Shown here: one piece after another, positions 36,806-47,805 of the stretch
Numbering within the stretch: the first letter of the stretch is position 1
Layout of the letters: each line of letters begins with the position of its first letter
DNA from: Grimontia indica
Lineage (GTDB): Bacteria; Pseudomonadota; Gammaproteobacteria; Enterobacterales; Vibrionaceae
DNA length: 64,000 nucleotides
Assembly: GCF_000333895.2 (NCBI RefSeq)
Contig: NZ_ANFM02000033.1
Span: 1-64,000 of the forward strand
Direction: 5' to 3'
The notes under the pieces: generated by a model
What the model was told of the DNA's origin: nothing
What the model saw: only the letters and a program-made list of their open reading frames with translations
The model's database searches: none
Position numbers and translations under genes: made by a program

Positions 36806-39800
36806 CCCAACGCGGTAAATTCCAATCGCTGACTATGGTCAACTGGAACGGTTTCTTTGCCCGTACTTTTGACATCGACAATCTGGTCACGACGCTTTCT
36901 GGCGGTAACGGTGCGGGCAAATCCACCACTATGGCGGCGTTCATCACGGCGATGATTCCAGACCAAAGCCTGCTGCATTTCCGTAACACCACAGAAGCGG
37001 GCAGCTCTAACGCATCACGCGATAAAGGTCTGCACGGTAAGTTGAAGCCGGGTGCCTGTTATGCTGCGCTGGATGTGGTGAACTCGCGTAACCAACGCAT
37101 TCTTTTCGGTGTTCGTCTGCAACAAGTAGCGGGCCGCGATAAGAAAGTTGATATCAAGCCTTTCATCGTTCAGGGTTTGCCATCTGGCGTGAAGCCAACT
37201 GACATTCTGATCGAAAATGTGTCGGCGAATCAGGTTCGCGTTCGTCAATTGAACGAAGTGAAAGACGCGCTGGCAGACTACGATACGGCGCATTACAAAG
37301 CGTTCAACTCCGTGACTGACTATCACGCGCAGATGTTCGAGTTCGGTGCTTTGCCGAAGAAGCTGCGTAATAGCAGCGATCGTTCTAAGTTCTACCGCCT
37401 GATTGAAGCGTCGCTTTACGGTGGTATTTCGAGTGCGATTACCAAATCCCTCCGTGATTACCTGTTGCCACAAAACGGCGGCGTGAAGAAAGCTTTCCAG
37501 GACATGGAAGTAGCGCTTCGCGAAAACCGTATGACGCTGGAAGCCATCAAGCTGACCCAGCGTGACCGTGACCTGTTCAAGCACCTGATCACTGAATCAA
37601 CCAACTATGTGGCGTCCGATTACATGCGTCATGCCAACGAGCGTCGCAAGAAGCTTGAACTGGCACTGCAGCGCCGCGGCGAACTGTTAGGTTCTCGTCG
37701 CCAGTTGGATGATTTCCAATCCACGTTTGGCCGCATGACGGATGAATTGGATGCGCTGACTGACAGCCAGACTCACTTAGAGCAAGACTATCAAGCCGCG
37801 TCTGACCATCTGCAATTGGTTCAGACCGCTGTGCGTCAGCAAGAGAAAGTCGAACGTTACCAAGAAGATCTGGAAGAGCTGGCAATCCGCCTCGAAGAGC
37901 AGATGATGGTGGTGGAAGAAGCCACTGAACAGCTCGCGATGGCGGAAGAACAGGCGCACCTTTCTGAAGAAGAAGTGGATAGCCTGAAAACCCAGCTTGC
38001 GGATTACCAGCAAGCGCTGGATATGCAGCAAACCCGCGCGCTGCAATATCAGCAAGCGGTGAAAGCGCTGGAAAAAGCCCGTGAACTGACAGGCAATGAC
38101 GAGCTTTCACAAGAAAACGCAAACGAATATTTGGGTTCACTGAAAGCGCAGGAAGAGGCACAAACCTCTGAGCTTTTAAGCCTGAAACACAAGCTGGATC
38201 TGTCTTCTGCCGCAGCTAAGCAGTTCGAGCGTGGCCTTCAATTGGTGCGTAGCATCGCTGGCGAAGTCGACCGTTCTGATGCAGGCGCGAAAGCCCGCGA
38301 AGTGATCGTAAAAGGCCGCGAATTTGCGAACCTTGCGGCAAACGCTGAACAGCTGACTTCACAGCATCGCGACCTTGAGCGTCAGATGCGCAGTTTCCAG
38401 CAGGCGAAAACCCTGTCTGAGCAGTATCAACGCCAGTTCAACGAAACAGTCGCTTCTGAAGAAGCGGTTGAGCTGGAAATGGCGCGTCAGCAAGAGCGTC
38501 TGGAAACCGCAGAAGAAGCGGTTGGCGAACAAGCGGAGAAAGTCCGCGAACTGCAACGCAGCGAAAATGAAATCAATGCCAAAGCAGTTGAGTTCGAAAA
38601 AGTCGCACCAGCCTGGATTGCCGCACAAGAAGCGCTGGAGAAATTAGCAGAGCAGACTGACGCCGAACTATATGACAATCAGGCGGTGCTGGATACCATG
38701 CAGCGCGTGATGGCGGATGAGCGTGAAACTATCTCGACCCGCGATAAGCTGCAAGCTGAGAAACAAGCGCTGGAAGCAGAAATCGAGCGTCTGGCACAGC
38801 CAGGCGGCAGCGATGATGCGCGCCTGCAATCTCTGGCTGACACACTGGGTGGCACGCTGCTTTCTGAAATCTACGATGACATCACCATTGATGATGCACC
38901 GTATTTCTCAGCACTTTATGGCCCGGCACGTCACGCGATTGTGGTGCCTGATCTGAAAGGTATCAAAGAGAAGCTGCTGGATCTGGATGATTGTCCGGAA
39001 GACCTCTACATCATCGAAGGTGATGCGGACGGTTTTGACGATAGCGTATTCGATGTTGAAGAGCTGGAAGATGCGGTTTGTGTTCACTTAAACGACCGTC
39101 AGCTTCGTTACTCTCGCTTCCCGAAAATCCCACTATTTGGCCGCGCGGCGCGTGAGCACCGTTTAGATATCTTACGTGAGAAGCGTGAAGAGTTAGTCGA
39201 AAACTACGCCAAAGCCTCGTTTGATGCGCAGAAGCTTCAACGTTTGACCCAAAGCTTCAACCAATTTGTGTCGAACCACATGAATGTGGCATTCAACGAA
39301 GATCCAGAAGCAGCCCTGAAAGATCTGCGTGAAAAACGTGGCAGCGTTCAGCGTCAATTGGCTCAGCTTCGCGAGAGCGAGCAGCAGGTTCGTAGCCAAC
39401 TGACCGGTTCAAAAGAAGCGATTGCACTTTTGAACAAACTTCAGCACGTCGTTAACGCGCTTGAAGACGAAACGCTGGAAGGTCGTCTGGAAGAAGTGGA
39501 AAGCCGCCTGTCTCAGGCAGACGAAGCTCGCCACTTCACCCGTGAGCATGGCAAAGCGCTGGCTGAACTGGAGAATCTGGTTTCAACGCTGGATGCCGAC
39601 CCAGAACAGTTTGATGCACTGAACGCTGCTTACCAGCAAGCGGACGAAGCGCTACAATCGCTGAAGAAAACGTTGTTTGCGTTGTCTGATCTGGTTGAGC
39701 GTCGTCACCACTTTGGTTACGCCGATGCGGTTGAGCTTCTTGATAAAAGTAGCGAACTGAATGAACAGCTGAAAGCTAAACTGATGGACGCAGAGCGAGC

Positions 39801-41262
39801 CCGTACCCGTTCACGTGAACACGTGAAGCAGGTTCGTGATCAGGTGAACCAATACAACCAGCTTCTAGCGTCTCTGAAGAGCTCGCACCAAGCGAAACAA
39901 GAAACGGTGGCTGAGTTCAAACGTGAGCTGGTGGAGCTTGGTGTTCGCGCCGATGTAGAAGCGGAAGAGCGAGCACGTGTTCGTCGTGACGAACTGAATG
40001 CACAGCTATCACAATCGCGCAGCCGTAAGAGCGAGCTGGAAAAAGGCCTGACGTCGATTGAGCTGGAGATGAAATCTCTGGTGAAAACGCTGAAGAAAGC
40101 CAGCAAAGAATACACCGAACTGCGCACTTTTGTCGTCAATGCAAAAGCGGGTTGGATGGATGTACTCAAGATTGCCCGCAGCAGTAATGTAGAGAAGCAG
40201 CTGAACCGCCGCGAAATGGCGTATATGTCTGCTGACGAGTTGCGTTCACTGTCGGATAAATCCTTGGGTGCGTTGCGTCTGGCAGTGGCTGACAACGAAA
40301 CACTGCGCGATGCACTGCGTGCATCTGAAGACATGGCGCGTCCTGAACGTAAAGTTCTGTTCTACATAGCGGTTTACCAGCACCTGCGCGAGCGTATCCG
40401 TCACGACATCATTCGTACCGACGATCCAGTCGAAGCGATTGAAGAAATGGAAGTGGAACTGGCGCGTTTGACGGAGGAACTGACTCAGCGCGAGAAGCGT
40501 TTGGCGATCAGTTCAGAGTCTGTGGCGAACATTATCCGCAAAACCATTCAGCGCGAACAAAACCGTATTCGCCTGTTGAACCAAGGCTTGTCTAACATCG
40601 CCTTTGGTCAGGTGAAAGGTGTGCGCCTGAATGTGTCGATTCGTGATACCCACGCGCAATTGTTAGAAGGCTTGGCAGAGAAAGCTGAACAGCATCAAGA
40701 CTTGTTTGGTAACAACCGTCTGACCTTCTCTGAAGCGATGGCGAAACTGTTCCAACGTTTGAACCCGCATATCGATCTGGGTCAACGTTCTCCTCAGATT
40801 CTGGGTGAAGAGTTGCTGGACTACCGTAACTATCTGGAACTGGGTATTGAAGTTAACCGTGGTACTGACGGTTGGCTGCAGGCTGAATCCGGCGCATTGT
40901 CGACGGGTGAAGCAATTGGTACCGGCCAAGCAATCCTGTTGATGGTGGTGCAGAGCTGGGAAGAAGAATCCCGCCGTCTGCGCGGCAAAGATGTGATTCC
41001 TTGTCGTCTGCTGTTCCTTGATGAGGCAGCGCGTCTGGATGCGAAGTCAATCTCGACCCTGTTCGAGCTTTGTCATCGTCTGGATATGCAGCTTTTGATT
41101 GCAGCGCCGGAAAACATCAGCCCAGAGCAGGGTACCACCTACAAGCTGGTACGTAAGATCTTTAACGATAAAGAACACGTGCACGTTGTCGGTTTGCGTG
41201 GATTTGGAGAGATGGCGAAAACCAATCCCCCGATTCAGGAAGCATTGGAAATCGCTGAGTAA
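36802..41262 (+). CDS. mukB: Chromosome partition protein MukB (SMC-like ATPase)
   Basis: The 1486-residue SMC-like protein equals the E. coli length. The N-terminal head has Walker [10 protein letters not shown] (34-42); long coiled coils flank a hinge near residues 660-790; the C-terminal head has the signature [11 protein letters not shown] near 1364 and Walker [12 protein letters not shown] near 1403. Dimers with MukEF extrude DNA loops and work with topoisomerase IV. The product is abundant in Glu, Gln and Ala heptads. A terminator follows at 41283. In E. coli ycbB (ldtD) comes next, but here 13 kb of other genes intervenes. Confidence 0.97.
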   Translation: MTQRGKFQSLTMVNWNGFFARTFDIDNLVTTLSGGNGAGKSTTMAAFITAMIPDQSLLHFRNTTEAGSSNASRDKGLHGKLKPGACYAALDVVNSRNQRILFGVRLQQVAGRDKKVDIKPFIVQGLPSGVKPTDILIENVSANQVRVRQLNEVKDALADYDTAHYKAFNSVTDYHAQMFEFGALPKKLRNSSDRSKFYRLIEASLYGGISSAITKSLRDYLLPQNGGVKKAFQDMEVALRENRMTLEAIKLTQRDRDLFKHLITESTNYVASDYMRHANERRKKLELALQRRGELLGSRRQLDDFQSTFGRMTDELDALTDSQTHLEQDYQAASDHLQLVQTAVRQQEKVERYQEDLEELAIRLEEQMMVVEEATEQLAMAEEQAHLSEEEVDSLKTQLADYQQALDMQQTRALQYQQAVKALEKARELTGNDELSQENANEYLGSLKAQEEAQTSELLSLKHKLDLSSAAAKQFERGLQLVRSIAGEVDRSDAGAKAREVIVKGREFANLAANAEQLTSQHRDLERQMRSFQQAKTLSEQYQRQFNETVASEEAVELEMARQQERLETAEEAVGEQAEKVRELQRSENEINAKAVEFEKVAPAWIAAQEALEKLAEQTDAELYDNQAVLDTMQRVMADERETISTRDKLQAEKQALEAEIERLAQPGGSDDARLQSLADTLGGTLLSEIYDDITIDDAPYFSALYGPARHAIVVPDLKGIKEKLLDLDDCPEDLYIIEGDADGFDDSVFDVEELEDAVCVHLNDRQLRYSRFPKIPLFGRAAREHRLDILREKREELVENYAKASFDAQKLQRLTQSFNQFVSNHMNVAFNEDPEAALKDLREKRGSVQRQLAQLRESEQQVRSQLTGSKEAIALLNKLQHVVNALEDETLEGRLEEVESRLSQADEARHFTREHGKALAELENLVSTLDADPEQFDALNAAYQQADEALQSLKKTLFALSDLVERRHHFGYADAVELLDKSSELNEQLKAKLMDAERARTRSREHVKQVRDQVNQYNQLLASLKSSHQAKQETVAEFKRELVELGVRADVEAEERARVRRDELNAQLSQSRSRKSELEKGLTSIELEMKSLVKTLKKASKEYTELRTFVVNAKAGWMDVLKIARSSNVEKQLNRREMAYMSADELRSLSDKSLGALRLAVADNETLRDALRASEDMARPERKVLFYIAVYQHLRERIRHDIIRTDDPVEAIEEMEVELARLTEELTQREKRLAISSESVANIIRKTIQREQNRIRLLNQGLSNIAFGQVKGVRLNVSIRDTHAQLLEGLAEKAEQHQDLFGNNRLTFSEAMAKLFQRLNPHIDLGQRSPQILGEELLDYRNYLELGIEVNRGTDGWLQAESGALSTGEAIGTGQAILLMVVQSWEEESRRLRGKDVIPCRLLFLDEAARLDAKSISTLFELCHRLDMQLLIAAPENISPEQGTTYKLVRKIFNDKEHVHVVGLRGFGEMAKTNPPIQEALEIAE

Positions 41263-41282
41263 GCGAGATTCAAACAGAACGA

Positions 41283-41310
41283 AAAGGCCAGCAAATATGC
41301 TGGCCTTTGT
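41283..41310. terminator. Bidirectional terminator mukB / mcp
   Basis: AAAGGCCAGCA pairs perfectly with TGCTGGCCTTT around AATA, with T residues after it, between convergent genes. Confidence 0.8.
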
Positions 41311-41326
41311 TTTACTGCAACATGGA

Positions 41327-43642
41327 CTAGGCGATTTTGAACATCCCGATTTGTTCGGTGAGTTTCTTTGCCTGTTCGTTAATACTGATGGCAGTGCCAT
41401 CGGTATTGACCGTTTTCTCTGAGACGGTTTCGGAAGAACGGGCAATATTCGTCACGTTCATCGAAATTTCTTCCGTCACTGAAGATTGTTCCGTCGCCGC
41501 TGTGGCAATTTGGGTGTTCATGTCATTAATGTCCACCATCATGCCTTCAATTTGTGCCAGCATTTCGTTGTTTCGGTTACAGTTTTCTACGCTGCTTGCC
41601 ACAAACTGATTGGCACCTCTGATTCCGTTGACCACTTTGTCTGTTTCCGCCTGAAGTGATTCTACTTTGGCGCGGATTTCTTCTGTCGATGTTTGGGTTC
41701 GAATCGCCAGCGAACGCACTTCGTCAGCAACCACCGCAAAACCGCGTCCTTGTTCACCCGCACGCGCAGCTTCTATCGCGGCATTCAGTGCCAAGAGGTT
41801 GGTTTGTTCTGCGATGCCCTGAATGACATCAAGCACAGTGCCAATTGAGTGACTTTCGGCTGACAGTTGCTCCATGGACTGGGTTGCTTCGTCCATCTTG
41901 TCTGAGAGGGACGAAATTTCGTTGACCAGCTGCTTGCCAACATCGGCACTTTGACGCACTGATTGCACCACATTCTCAGAAGACTCTGAGGCGGTATTGG
42001 CAAAATTCGCAACCTCTGAAATAGATGCGTTCATTTCTGTTGCGGCAGTGGCTACTTGGCTTGAATTAGATGCTTGCTGGTCAACCTCACCGCGCATCGA
42101 ACTGATGTTTTGTTGGATATCCGAAGATGCGTCGCCAAGTGCTTTGACGGTGGCATCTGCGCCTTTAATAACCGTCATAAAGTCATCAAGCATGGTGTTC
42201 ATTGATGACGAAAGCTGGGCAATTTCATCCTTGCCGCTGGCATCCAAACGCATCGTGAGGTCATGATTTTTGGCGATGCTGGTGATACGTTGGGTGAGAT
42301 TGGCAATCGGCTTATTAATGCTTGAAGCAATCACCCAAGCGCATATGATAGCAATAGCAATAATCACGACGCCTGTAAGAGCTGCCGCCTGATACAAAGT
42401 GGACTCAAGAGCGTGAACCTCGAACAGCGCTTCTTGTTTGTTTATCTCTGAAATCAGTGCCCATTGGATGCCAAGAATATCTATCGGTGTGTAGGCAGCG
42501 AACACAGTGCTACCAAGATGATTCTCCGTAGCAACGAAGCCTTTTTCACCTGCAAGCGCCTGGCTCGCGTATGTTGAATCTATAGGCTGCTGCCCTGCAG
42601 AAGACTCTGTGGTGGCAATGCGGTCGACCTGTTTCTGCGGCACGCCAAATGTGGCAAGTAGTTTGAGGTATTCTTCTTTATCTTCAACCAACATACGAGC
42701 TTGAGAGCGCATCAGGCCGTCTGGGCCAACCAGGAAAGACTCCCCGGACTCGCCCAAACCGTCTTCTCGCCACCTCCCGTGGTAAGTCATAATGGTGTTA
42801 ATCGTATCAATGGGCATTTGGAAGACGAGTACACCGATGTTTTTTCCATCTTTTACGATCGGGGATCCAATGAAAGAAGCGGGGCTGTCATAGGAAGGGT
42901 AGTAGGGTTTGAAATCGACAAAGGAAAACTCGCCTTTGCCTAAACTTTTCGCACCAGTAAACGCTTCAGCAAGACCGCTGTCTTTGTAAGGGCCTGTTTG
43001 GAGGTTGGTCGCGAAGTCGAGCTCTTTGAAAACTGAGTACACGATATTGCCAGAGTTATCGACCAGAAAGATGTCGTAGTAACCAAATGACTCCAGAAAG
43101 GTGCGGTAATTGTTGTGAAAAACCTCGTGAACCTCACTGTAAGTCGTGCCATCGCTTGCCTTGTCTAACAGGTGCTTATTACCGAGTGGGTGTTCGTTTA
43201 AACCGATATATGCCTGTTGCAGAAGCAATCCGTTTTGACCAATGCTGTCGAGGTTTGATAGGGCGTCTGTACTGGCATTATTGGTTTCCCTGAACGTAGC
43301 CCCAAATTCATTTTGGTAATAGTTCTTGAGAATGTCTCCCTGCTCCGTGGTTGGGAACGTCTCTGTGGTGACACTTTGGAAGCTTTTCGCAAATTGAACC
43401 ATGGCATCTTCTGTCATGGTTGAGTTGGCCAGATTGGTGAGCTGTTTACTGATGTTGACGAAATAATCTTGCACTTCCGCTTTTTTCACTTCTCTGACTG
43501 AAAGCAGTTGATTCTCCAACTGATGTTCAATCGCTAATGAGGAAGTATTGATGGCAGTTGCTGTGAGTAAACTCGCTGTCGCAATGACAGCGATGGCGCT
43601 GATTGCGATGAACGCGGTTTTAATTTTTGTAGAAATTCTCAT
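41327..43642 (-). CDS. Methyl-accepting chemotaxis protein with double Cache sensor
   Basis: The 771-residue receptor has a first membrane helix near residues 8-32 and a large periplasmic part of about 370 residues with Cache-like segments ([59 protein letters not shown]). A second helix ([22 protein letters not shown]), a HAMP domain and a complete signalling domain with [20 protein letters not shown] and [15 protein letters not shown] follow. Double-Cache receptors often bind amino acids or amines. The ATG at 43642 has AAGGTG five bases upstream; upstream in-frame ATGs are less likely. No clear sigma-28 promoter was found upstream. Confidence 0.9.
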   Translation of the reverse strand: MRISTKIKTAFIAISAIAVIATASLLTATAINTSSLAIEHQLENQLLSVREVKKAEVQDYFVNISKQLTNLANSTMTEDAMVQFAKSFQSVTTETFPTTEQGDILKNYYQNEFGATFRETNNASTDALSNLDSIGQNGLLLQQAYIGLNEHPLGNKHLLDKASDGTTYSEVHEVFHNNYRTFLESFGYYDIFLVDNSGNIVYSVFKELDFATNLQTGPYKDSGLAEAFTGAKSLGKGEFSFVDFKPYYPSYDSPASFIGSPIVKDGKNIGVLVFQMPIDTINTIMTYHGRWREDGLGESGESFLVGPDGLMRSQARMLVEDKEEYLKLLATFGVPQKQVDRIATTESSAGQQPIDSTYASQALAGEKGFVATENHLGSTVFAAYTPIDILGIQWALISEINKQEALFEVHALESTLYQAAALTGVVIIAIAIICAWVIASSINKPIANLTQRITSIAKNHDLTMRLDASGKDEIAQLSSSMNTMLDDFMTVIKGADATVKALGDASSDIQQNISSMRGEVDQQASNSSQVATAATEMNASISEVANFANTASESSENVVQSVRQSADVGKQLVNEISSLSDKMDEATQSMEQLSAESHSIGTVLDVIQGIAEQTNLLALNAAIEAARAGEQGRGFAVVADEVRSLAIRTQTSTEEIRAKVESLQAETDKVVNGIRGANQFVASSVENCNRNNEMLAQIEGMMVDINDMNTQIATAATEQSSVTEEISMNVTNIARSSETVSEKTVNTDGTAISINEQAKKLTEQIGMFKIA

Positions 43643-43970
43643 TGTCACCTTGCTCCATAAAAGAGACATGCGATCCAAATAGGTTTCTTGAAAGTGTAGG
43701 AAAACTTTTTGACAAATTGTTTACTTCGCGCAGGAATCTTTGTGCGGGCTCATTAAGGTAATGAAAGTGAAGGGAATTAGTTTTCATTATTAAAAACAGA
43801 GGGATAGAAATTTAAATTAAGAAGTGAAATACGGTAAATGTGGAGGGTTGTTGGTGGGATTGTATGACTTTATGGTCTTTTCGGTTTTTGCGGTGGGTAA
43901 GAGAAATTGGACAAAGTTTATAAGCCTTTGCCCACTTTAAAATGTGTTGATAATGAATGAGGATCTGTAT
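43643..43970. other. AT-rich intergenic region upstream of mcp
   Basis: This 328-base stretch separates the leftward acetyltransferase gene from the leftward mcp gene. It is AT-rich and should hold the mcp promoter. I found no convincing terminator, sigma-28 site or small gene. Confidence 0.4.
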
Positions 43971-44477
43971 TTATTTGTTATTTATTGACTTCTCTAAAAT
44001 GGCAACGGAGTAATACTGGTCAAATTTATAGCCAACATCAGTCAATAGCCCAACCTGTTGAAAGCCAAGTTTTTCGTGCAATTTAATTGAGGCAGGGTTC
44101 GGTAAAGTAATCACAGAATAAGCTCTAGACACCGGAGAAGATAACATTTTGTCCAAAAGAGCCTCCATCAGTGCTGATCCTAAACCCTTGGCACGCACGC
44201 CGGGGTGGAGGTAGATCGTGATTTCAGAACTGACTTTGTAGGCCTGTTTTTCCCTGAACTCGCTGTTATAGGCAAATCCAATCACTTCGCCATGCTCGTT
44301 CTCTTTGACTAGTACATGATAGTAACCCTCACTGTTTTTCAGCTTTTCCAGCCAGGCTTTACGTCGTTCGATTGTCCATGGCTCGTAATCGAAAGTGATC
44401 GAGGTTTCACGCACATAGTGGTTGTAGATGTCGTTAATGGCCTGAAGATCTCCGGCCTGTACTGCTCGAATTGTCAT
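43971..44477 (-). CDS. GNAT N-acetyltransferase, phosphinothricin-acetyltransferase-like
   Basis: The 168-residue protein has the layout of the Pat/MddA branch of GNAT: MTIRAVQAGDLQAINDIYNHYVRETSITFDYEPWT at the N-terminus, the acetyl-CoA loop VRAKGLGSALMEALL near residues 93-107, and LPNPASIKLHEKLGFQQVGLL. Relatives acetylate phosphinothricin or methionine sulfoximine; the native substrate here is unknown. It overlaps the stop of the racemase-like gene by four bases (ATGA), so the two form an operon and may act on related amino acids (inference). Confidence 0.85.
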   Translation of the reverse strand: MTIRAVQAGDLQAINDIYNHYVRETSITFDYEPWTIERRKAWLEKLKNSEGYYHVLVKENEHGEVIGFAYNSEFREKQAYKVSSEITIYLHPGVRAKGLGSALMEALLDKMLSSPVSRAYSVITLPNPASIKLHEKLGFQQVGLLTDVGYKFDQYYSVAILEKSINNK

Positions 44478-45184
44478 ACTGCGTCCTTGCTGAACTCAGA
44501 CAGTGCTAGTTTAACTGCTGCTTCTGCATGCAGTTCAGTGGTGTCATAGAGAGGAATAGGAGTATGCTGCTGCTGGATCAACAACCCTATTTCAGTGCAT
44601 CCCAATATAATACCTTCAACCCCACGGGCTTTAAGTGCATCGATAACAGAAAGATACTGTTTGCGGGAATGCGTGTTTACCTCACCTTGAACCAGTTCTT
44701 GGTAGATAATTTCGTGAACAATGTCCTGATGCCAACCTTCCGGAACAGTCACCTGAATACCGTGGGAAGTAAGACGCTCCTTGTAGAATGGCTGTGACAT
44801 GGTGAAGCGTGTTCCCAACAAACCAACATGCTTGATGTCATCTTCTTTGAGCTTCTGAGCGGTTGCATCGGCAATATGCAGGAGAGGAATGGAAATCGCG
44901 TCTTGAACTTCAGAAGCCACTTTGTGCATGGTGTTGGTACCAATCAGCATAAAGTCAGCGCCTGCGGCTTCAAGCTTTCTTGCTTCTCCTGCTAATTGTT
45001 TTGCAGATTCATCCCAAGCATCAGCGCGTTGCTGAGCCTCAATTTCGGCGAAATCGACGCTGCTCATCAGGATTTTCGCGGAGTGATGACCACCTAAAGC
45101 TTCCCGAGTGTATTGGTTCAATAACCTGTAGTAAGTCGCTGTCGACTCCCAACTCATTCCGCCAATTAAGCCAATGGTTTTCAT
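44474..45184 (-). CDS. YgeA-like aspartate/glutamate racemase-family protein, first Cys replaced by Gly
   Basis: The 236-residue protein closely follows E. coli YgeA, a broad-specificity amino-acid racemase: MKTIGLIGGMSWEST, VDFAEIE, TNTMHKVA, LLGTRFTM and GCTEIGLL. Such enzymes use two cysteines as acid and base. The second is present (Cys196 in GCTEIG), but the first, normally in CTNTMHK, is Gly82 here (codon GGT at 44941-44939). Some family members with Thr there still act in one direction; with Gly the protein could be a one-sided racemase, an isomerase or lyase of other specificity, or inactive. I chose the ATG at 45184 with AAGGAT upstream. The acetyltransferase gene overlaps its end. 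Confidence 0.85.
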   Translation of the reverse strand: MKTIGLIGGMSWESTATYYRLLNQYTREALGGHHSAKILMSSVDFAEIEAQQRADAWDESAKQLAGEARKLEAAGADFMLIGTNTMHKVASEVQDAISIPLLHIADATAQKLKEDDIKHVGLLGTRFTMSQPFYKERLTSHGIQVTVPEGWHQDIVHEIIYQELVQGEVNTHSRKQYLSVIDALKARGVEGIILGCTEIGLLIQQQHTPIPLYDTTELHAEAAVKLALSEFSKDAV

Positions 45185-45377
45185 ATTCGTATCCTTACGC
45201 GCGGGTCTTCTCGAATATATATCGAACAAGCTGAGGAAATAAAACACTTTTTGGGCTCAGAGCTGAATCATTTTTTGGACGGCAAAGTGCTTTCAATTTG
45301 CGGCCCATGTTACATTGTTGGCTTTCCACCTTTGCTGATGTTGCAAAGGAGATACTCAAATAACAGGAGTAGGTTGA

Positions 45378-46289
45378 GTGACTGCGATTAAACGGGCACA
45401 AATAGCGCCGCAAGGGCCAGAGCTTTCAGAGCTCGTTCAAGGTTATTGGCGCCTAGGTGAATGGGGAATGTCTCCACAAGAGCGCCTTACCTTTATCAAA
45501 AAGCACCTTGAACTGGGTATCACCACGGTCGACCACGCAGACATCTACGGTGGCTATCAGTGCGAAACGCTGTTTGGTGAAGCGCTGAAGCTGGAGACTT
45601 CACTACGCGATAGCATGGAGATTGTCTCCAAGTGCGACATCAAGCTGGTGAGTCAGAGTGCTCCGGAGCGTAAAATTAACCACTACGACACCGGAGAAGC
45701 GCATATTCTGCAGTCAGTCGACAACAGTCTTTCCCGTCTTGGCGTGGATAGTCTGGATGTGCTCTTGATCCATCGCCCTGATTGTTTGATGGATGCTGAT
45801 GAAGTGGCTGTTGCATTTGAGAAGCTTCATACCGCCGGTAAGGTGAAGCACTTTGGTGTCTCTAACTTTACACCTTCTCAGTTTAACCTGCTGCAATCCC
45901 GCATGGATAAGCCTCTGGTGACGAATCAGGTTGAAATCAATCCAATTAATTTCGACGTCGCACACGATGGTACTCTGGATTTAATGCAGCAATTGCGTGT
46001 TCGTCCAATGGCGTGGTCTTGTTTGGGCGGTGGGGAGGTCTTCTCTTCGGATTCTGAGCAAGCCATTCGTCTGCGAGCAACGCTGCCAGAAATTGCTGAG
46101 GAGCTCGGTATAACGATGGAGCAGGTGATTTATGGCTTTGTTATCCGTCATCCAAGTCAGCCTTTGCCAATCGTTGGCTCGGGTAAGATTGAACGTGTGG
46201 AATCTGCTGTGGGGGCAATGTCAGTCGAACTGAGTCGTGAGCAGTGGTATCGCATTTGGGTTGCAAGCAAGGGTCACGGTGTGCCGTAG
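45378..46289 (+). CDS. Aldo/keto reductase, YdhF-type
   Basis: The 303-residue NADPH-dependent oxidoreductase has the aldo/keto reductase barrel. The catalytic tetrad is visible as Asp in TTVDHADIYGGY (Asp and Tyr), Lys in IVSKCDIK and His in VLLIHRPD. Later cofactor-contacting segments are FGVSNFTPSQF and PLPIVGSGKIERV. It resembles E. coli YdhF in length and start. The substrate is unknown. The start is GTG at 45378 with AGGAG upstream. It is divergent from the racemase operon and convergent to the REC-EAL gene. Confidence 0.88.
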   Translation: MTAIKRAQIAPQGPELSELVQGYWRLGEWGMSPQERLTFIKKHLELGITTVDHADIYGGYQCETLFGEALKLETSLRDSMEIVSKCDIKLVSQSAPERKINHYDTGEAHILQSVDNSLSRLGVDSLDVLLIHRPDCLMDADEVAVAFEKLHTAGKVKHFGVSNFTPSQFNLLQSRMDKPLVTNQVEINPINFDVAHDGTLDLMQQLRVRPMAWSCLGGGEVFSSDSEQAIRLRATLPEIAEELGITMEQVIYGFVIRHPSQPLPIVGSGKIERVESAVGAMSVELSREQWYRIWVASKGHGVP

Positions 46290-46314
46290 GCCATTTCTTT
46301 TTTGCACTTCAGCG

Positions 46315-47535
46315 TTAGCGGTTGGTTCCGTCTGAACTTATGCTGGCGCCAATTCCTTTCAACCAACTGTTGTACCAACTTCTTAGCGACTCTATGGGTC
46401 TAGGGCGGCAAATGAGAAAGCCTTGGAGCAACATCTCTGGGTAGTTGGAATGCAAGTATTCTAACTCTTCGATTTGTTCGATTCCTTCAGCAACTAATTT
46501 GACATCGAACTTATCCATAATATTCACCAATGACTGAACAATAACCTGGCTGAACTGGTCCTGATGAATTTTGCTTATCAAGGTTCGGTCGATTTTAATC
46601 TCGGTGAAAGGCAATGTACGCAGTTGTTGGATGTTGGTGAAACCTGTGCCGAAGTCATCAAGTGATACACCGTGTCCCCGAATTCTCAGTCTGTTAAGAG
46701 ACTCCATTTGTTCGGAGCTTTTCAGTGCATATTCTTCTGTGATTTCCAGAGTGACGCGGGACTTGTCGATACCGTGTGCTTCAAAAAGAAACTCCAATCG
46801 ATTGGGTACTTCCAAATCAGCCAGCTGTGAGGCAGACAAATTGAGGCTTATTGTGACATCTTCTCCAAAGATATCTGACAGTTCTTTAATGTCTGACGCT
46901 GTCATCTCTGCCAGCTGCATTGTGAGGAGGTCAATCAAGTCATTTTCAATGGCTGTTGGGATGAAACGACCCGGTAAAATAGCGTTGGATTCACCTGGCT
47001 TTTGAATCCTGGCTAACACTTCCAGACCTTCTACGCGATTGTTTTGTGAGTTCAATTTTGGTTGATAGTAGGGTACTACCTGTCGGTGCGTAATACAGTC
47101 GATGAGCTCAGAGGGAGACATTCTCTGGTAGTCCAGAAATTTTCTTTCTTCAAAGTGAGTTAATCTGTCCAGAGTTAGCTGCAGTGCGTCTTTGTTAATG
47201 GGCTTTGCAATATTGCCCAACAGACAAACCTGTTGCTGACGAGCAATTGAACTCGCCAGTTCAATAATCCTTGCGTCCAGCCCAGACACGATTGAGACAC
47301 CTCCGGTAAATTTCATTTTTCCTAAAGCTCTAATCACCGCCATTCCATCAATAGAGGGCATGTTGAGATCGGTGAATACAATGTCATATTTGTTGGGCGC
47401 GCGACGTAGTTCTTCTAACGCTTTGTAGGGGTTACTGAAAGTGTGAACATTATTCTCACCAATTTCTGATAATAGAGATCTCACCATCAGTAAAATAGCT
47501 TCAGAATCGTCAACGACGAGAATGCTTCTTTCCAC
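46315..47535 (-). CDS. Response regulator with EAL phosphodiesterase domain
   Basis: The 406-residue protein joins a receiver domain to an EAL domain, like PvrR and RocR of Pseudomonas. The receiver has acidic residues VVDDSE (Asp9, Asp10), phospho-acceptor Asp56 in VFTDLNMP and Lys in NIAKPI. The EAL domain has the EVL variant (172-174) of the signature, SLNLSASQL, LEITEEY, LDDFGTGF, IKIDR, VAEGIE and QGFLICRP, so c-di-GMP hydrolysis is expected. I chose GTG at 47535, six bases after GGAAGA; TTG at 47541 is the alternative. No histidine kinase gene is adjacent. Confidence 0.88.
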   Translation of the reverse strand: MERSILVVDDSEAILLMVRSLLSEIGENNVHTFSNPYKALEELRRAPNKYDIVFTDLNMPSIDGMAVIRALGKMKFTGGVSIVSGLDARIIELASSIARQQQVCLLGNIAKPINKDALQLTLDRLTHFEERKFLDYQRMSPSELIDCITHRQVVPYYQPKLNSQNNRVEGLEVLARIQKPGESNAILPGRFIPTAIENDLIDLLTMQLAEMTASDIKELSDIFGEDVTISLNLSASQLADLEVPNRLEFLFEAHGIDKSRVTLEITEEYALKSSEQMESLNRLRIRGHGVSLDDFGTGFTNIQQLRTLPFTEIKIDRTLISKIHQDQFSQVIVQSLVNIMDKFDVKLVAEGIEQIEELEYLHSNYPEMLLQGFLICRPRPIESLRSWYNSWLKGIGASISSDGTNR

Positions 47536-47735
47536 AGGCAATCTTCCACATAAGATTTTCGGTTATCAAATATAAAACTAGATGCTTAAAGCCAAATTTC
47601 AATCAGGTCTGAGTGTGTGGATCTCTATGTTTTAGCAGCGTCTAATGCAAATATTTAATGGTTTGAAAAGGTTAGTGGTTCGGAGGCTAATTTAATCCAC
47701 AGAAAAATAGTGTCTTTATTGTGAGCAGTAGAGAG

Positions 47736-47790
47736 TACCGTATCCGGCCAGTGGTTTTGTGACTCTTCGGATACGCTTCACCGTACGGTA
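47736..47790 (+). promoter_or_regulatory. Mutually exclusive hairpins in the leader of the EamA gene
   Basis: CGTATCCG (47739-47746) can pair with CGGATACG (47768-47775), while TACCGTA (47736-47742) can instead pair with TACGGTA (47784-47790). ACCGTACGGT (47780-47789) is itself a palindrome. The two pairings cannot coexist, and the second ends eight bases before the ribosome binding site AGGGAAA (47798-47804), so an attenuator-like or translational control is possible (inference). Confidence 0.4.
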
Positions 47791-47805
47791 TGTAAGCAGG
47801 GAAAT

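Noticed and set aside
37015-38161. Long minus-strand reading frames within mukB
   Set aside because: They are complementary shadows in a high-quality mukB gene and have no recognisable domains.
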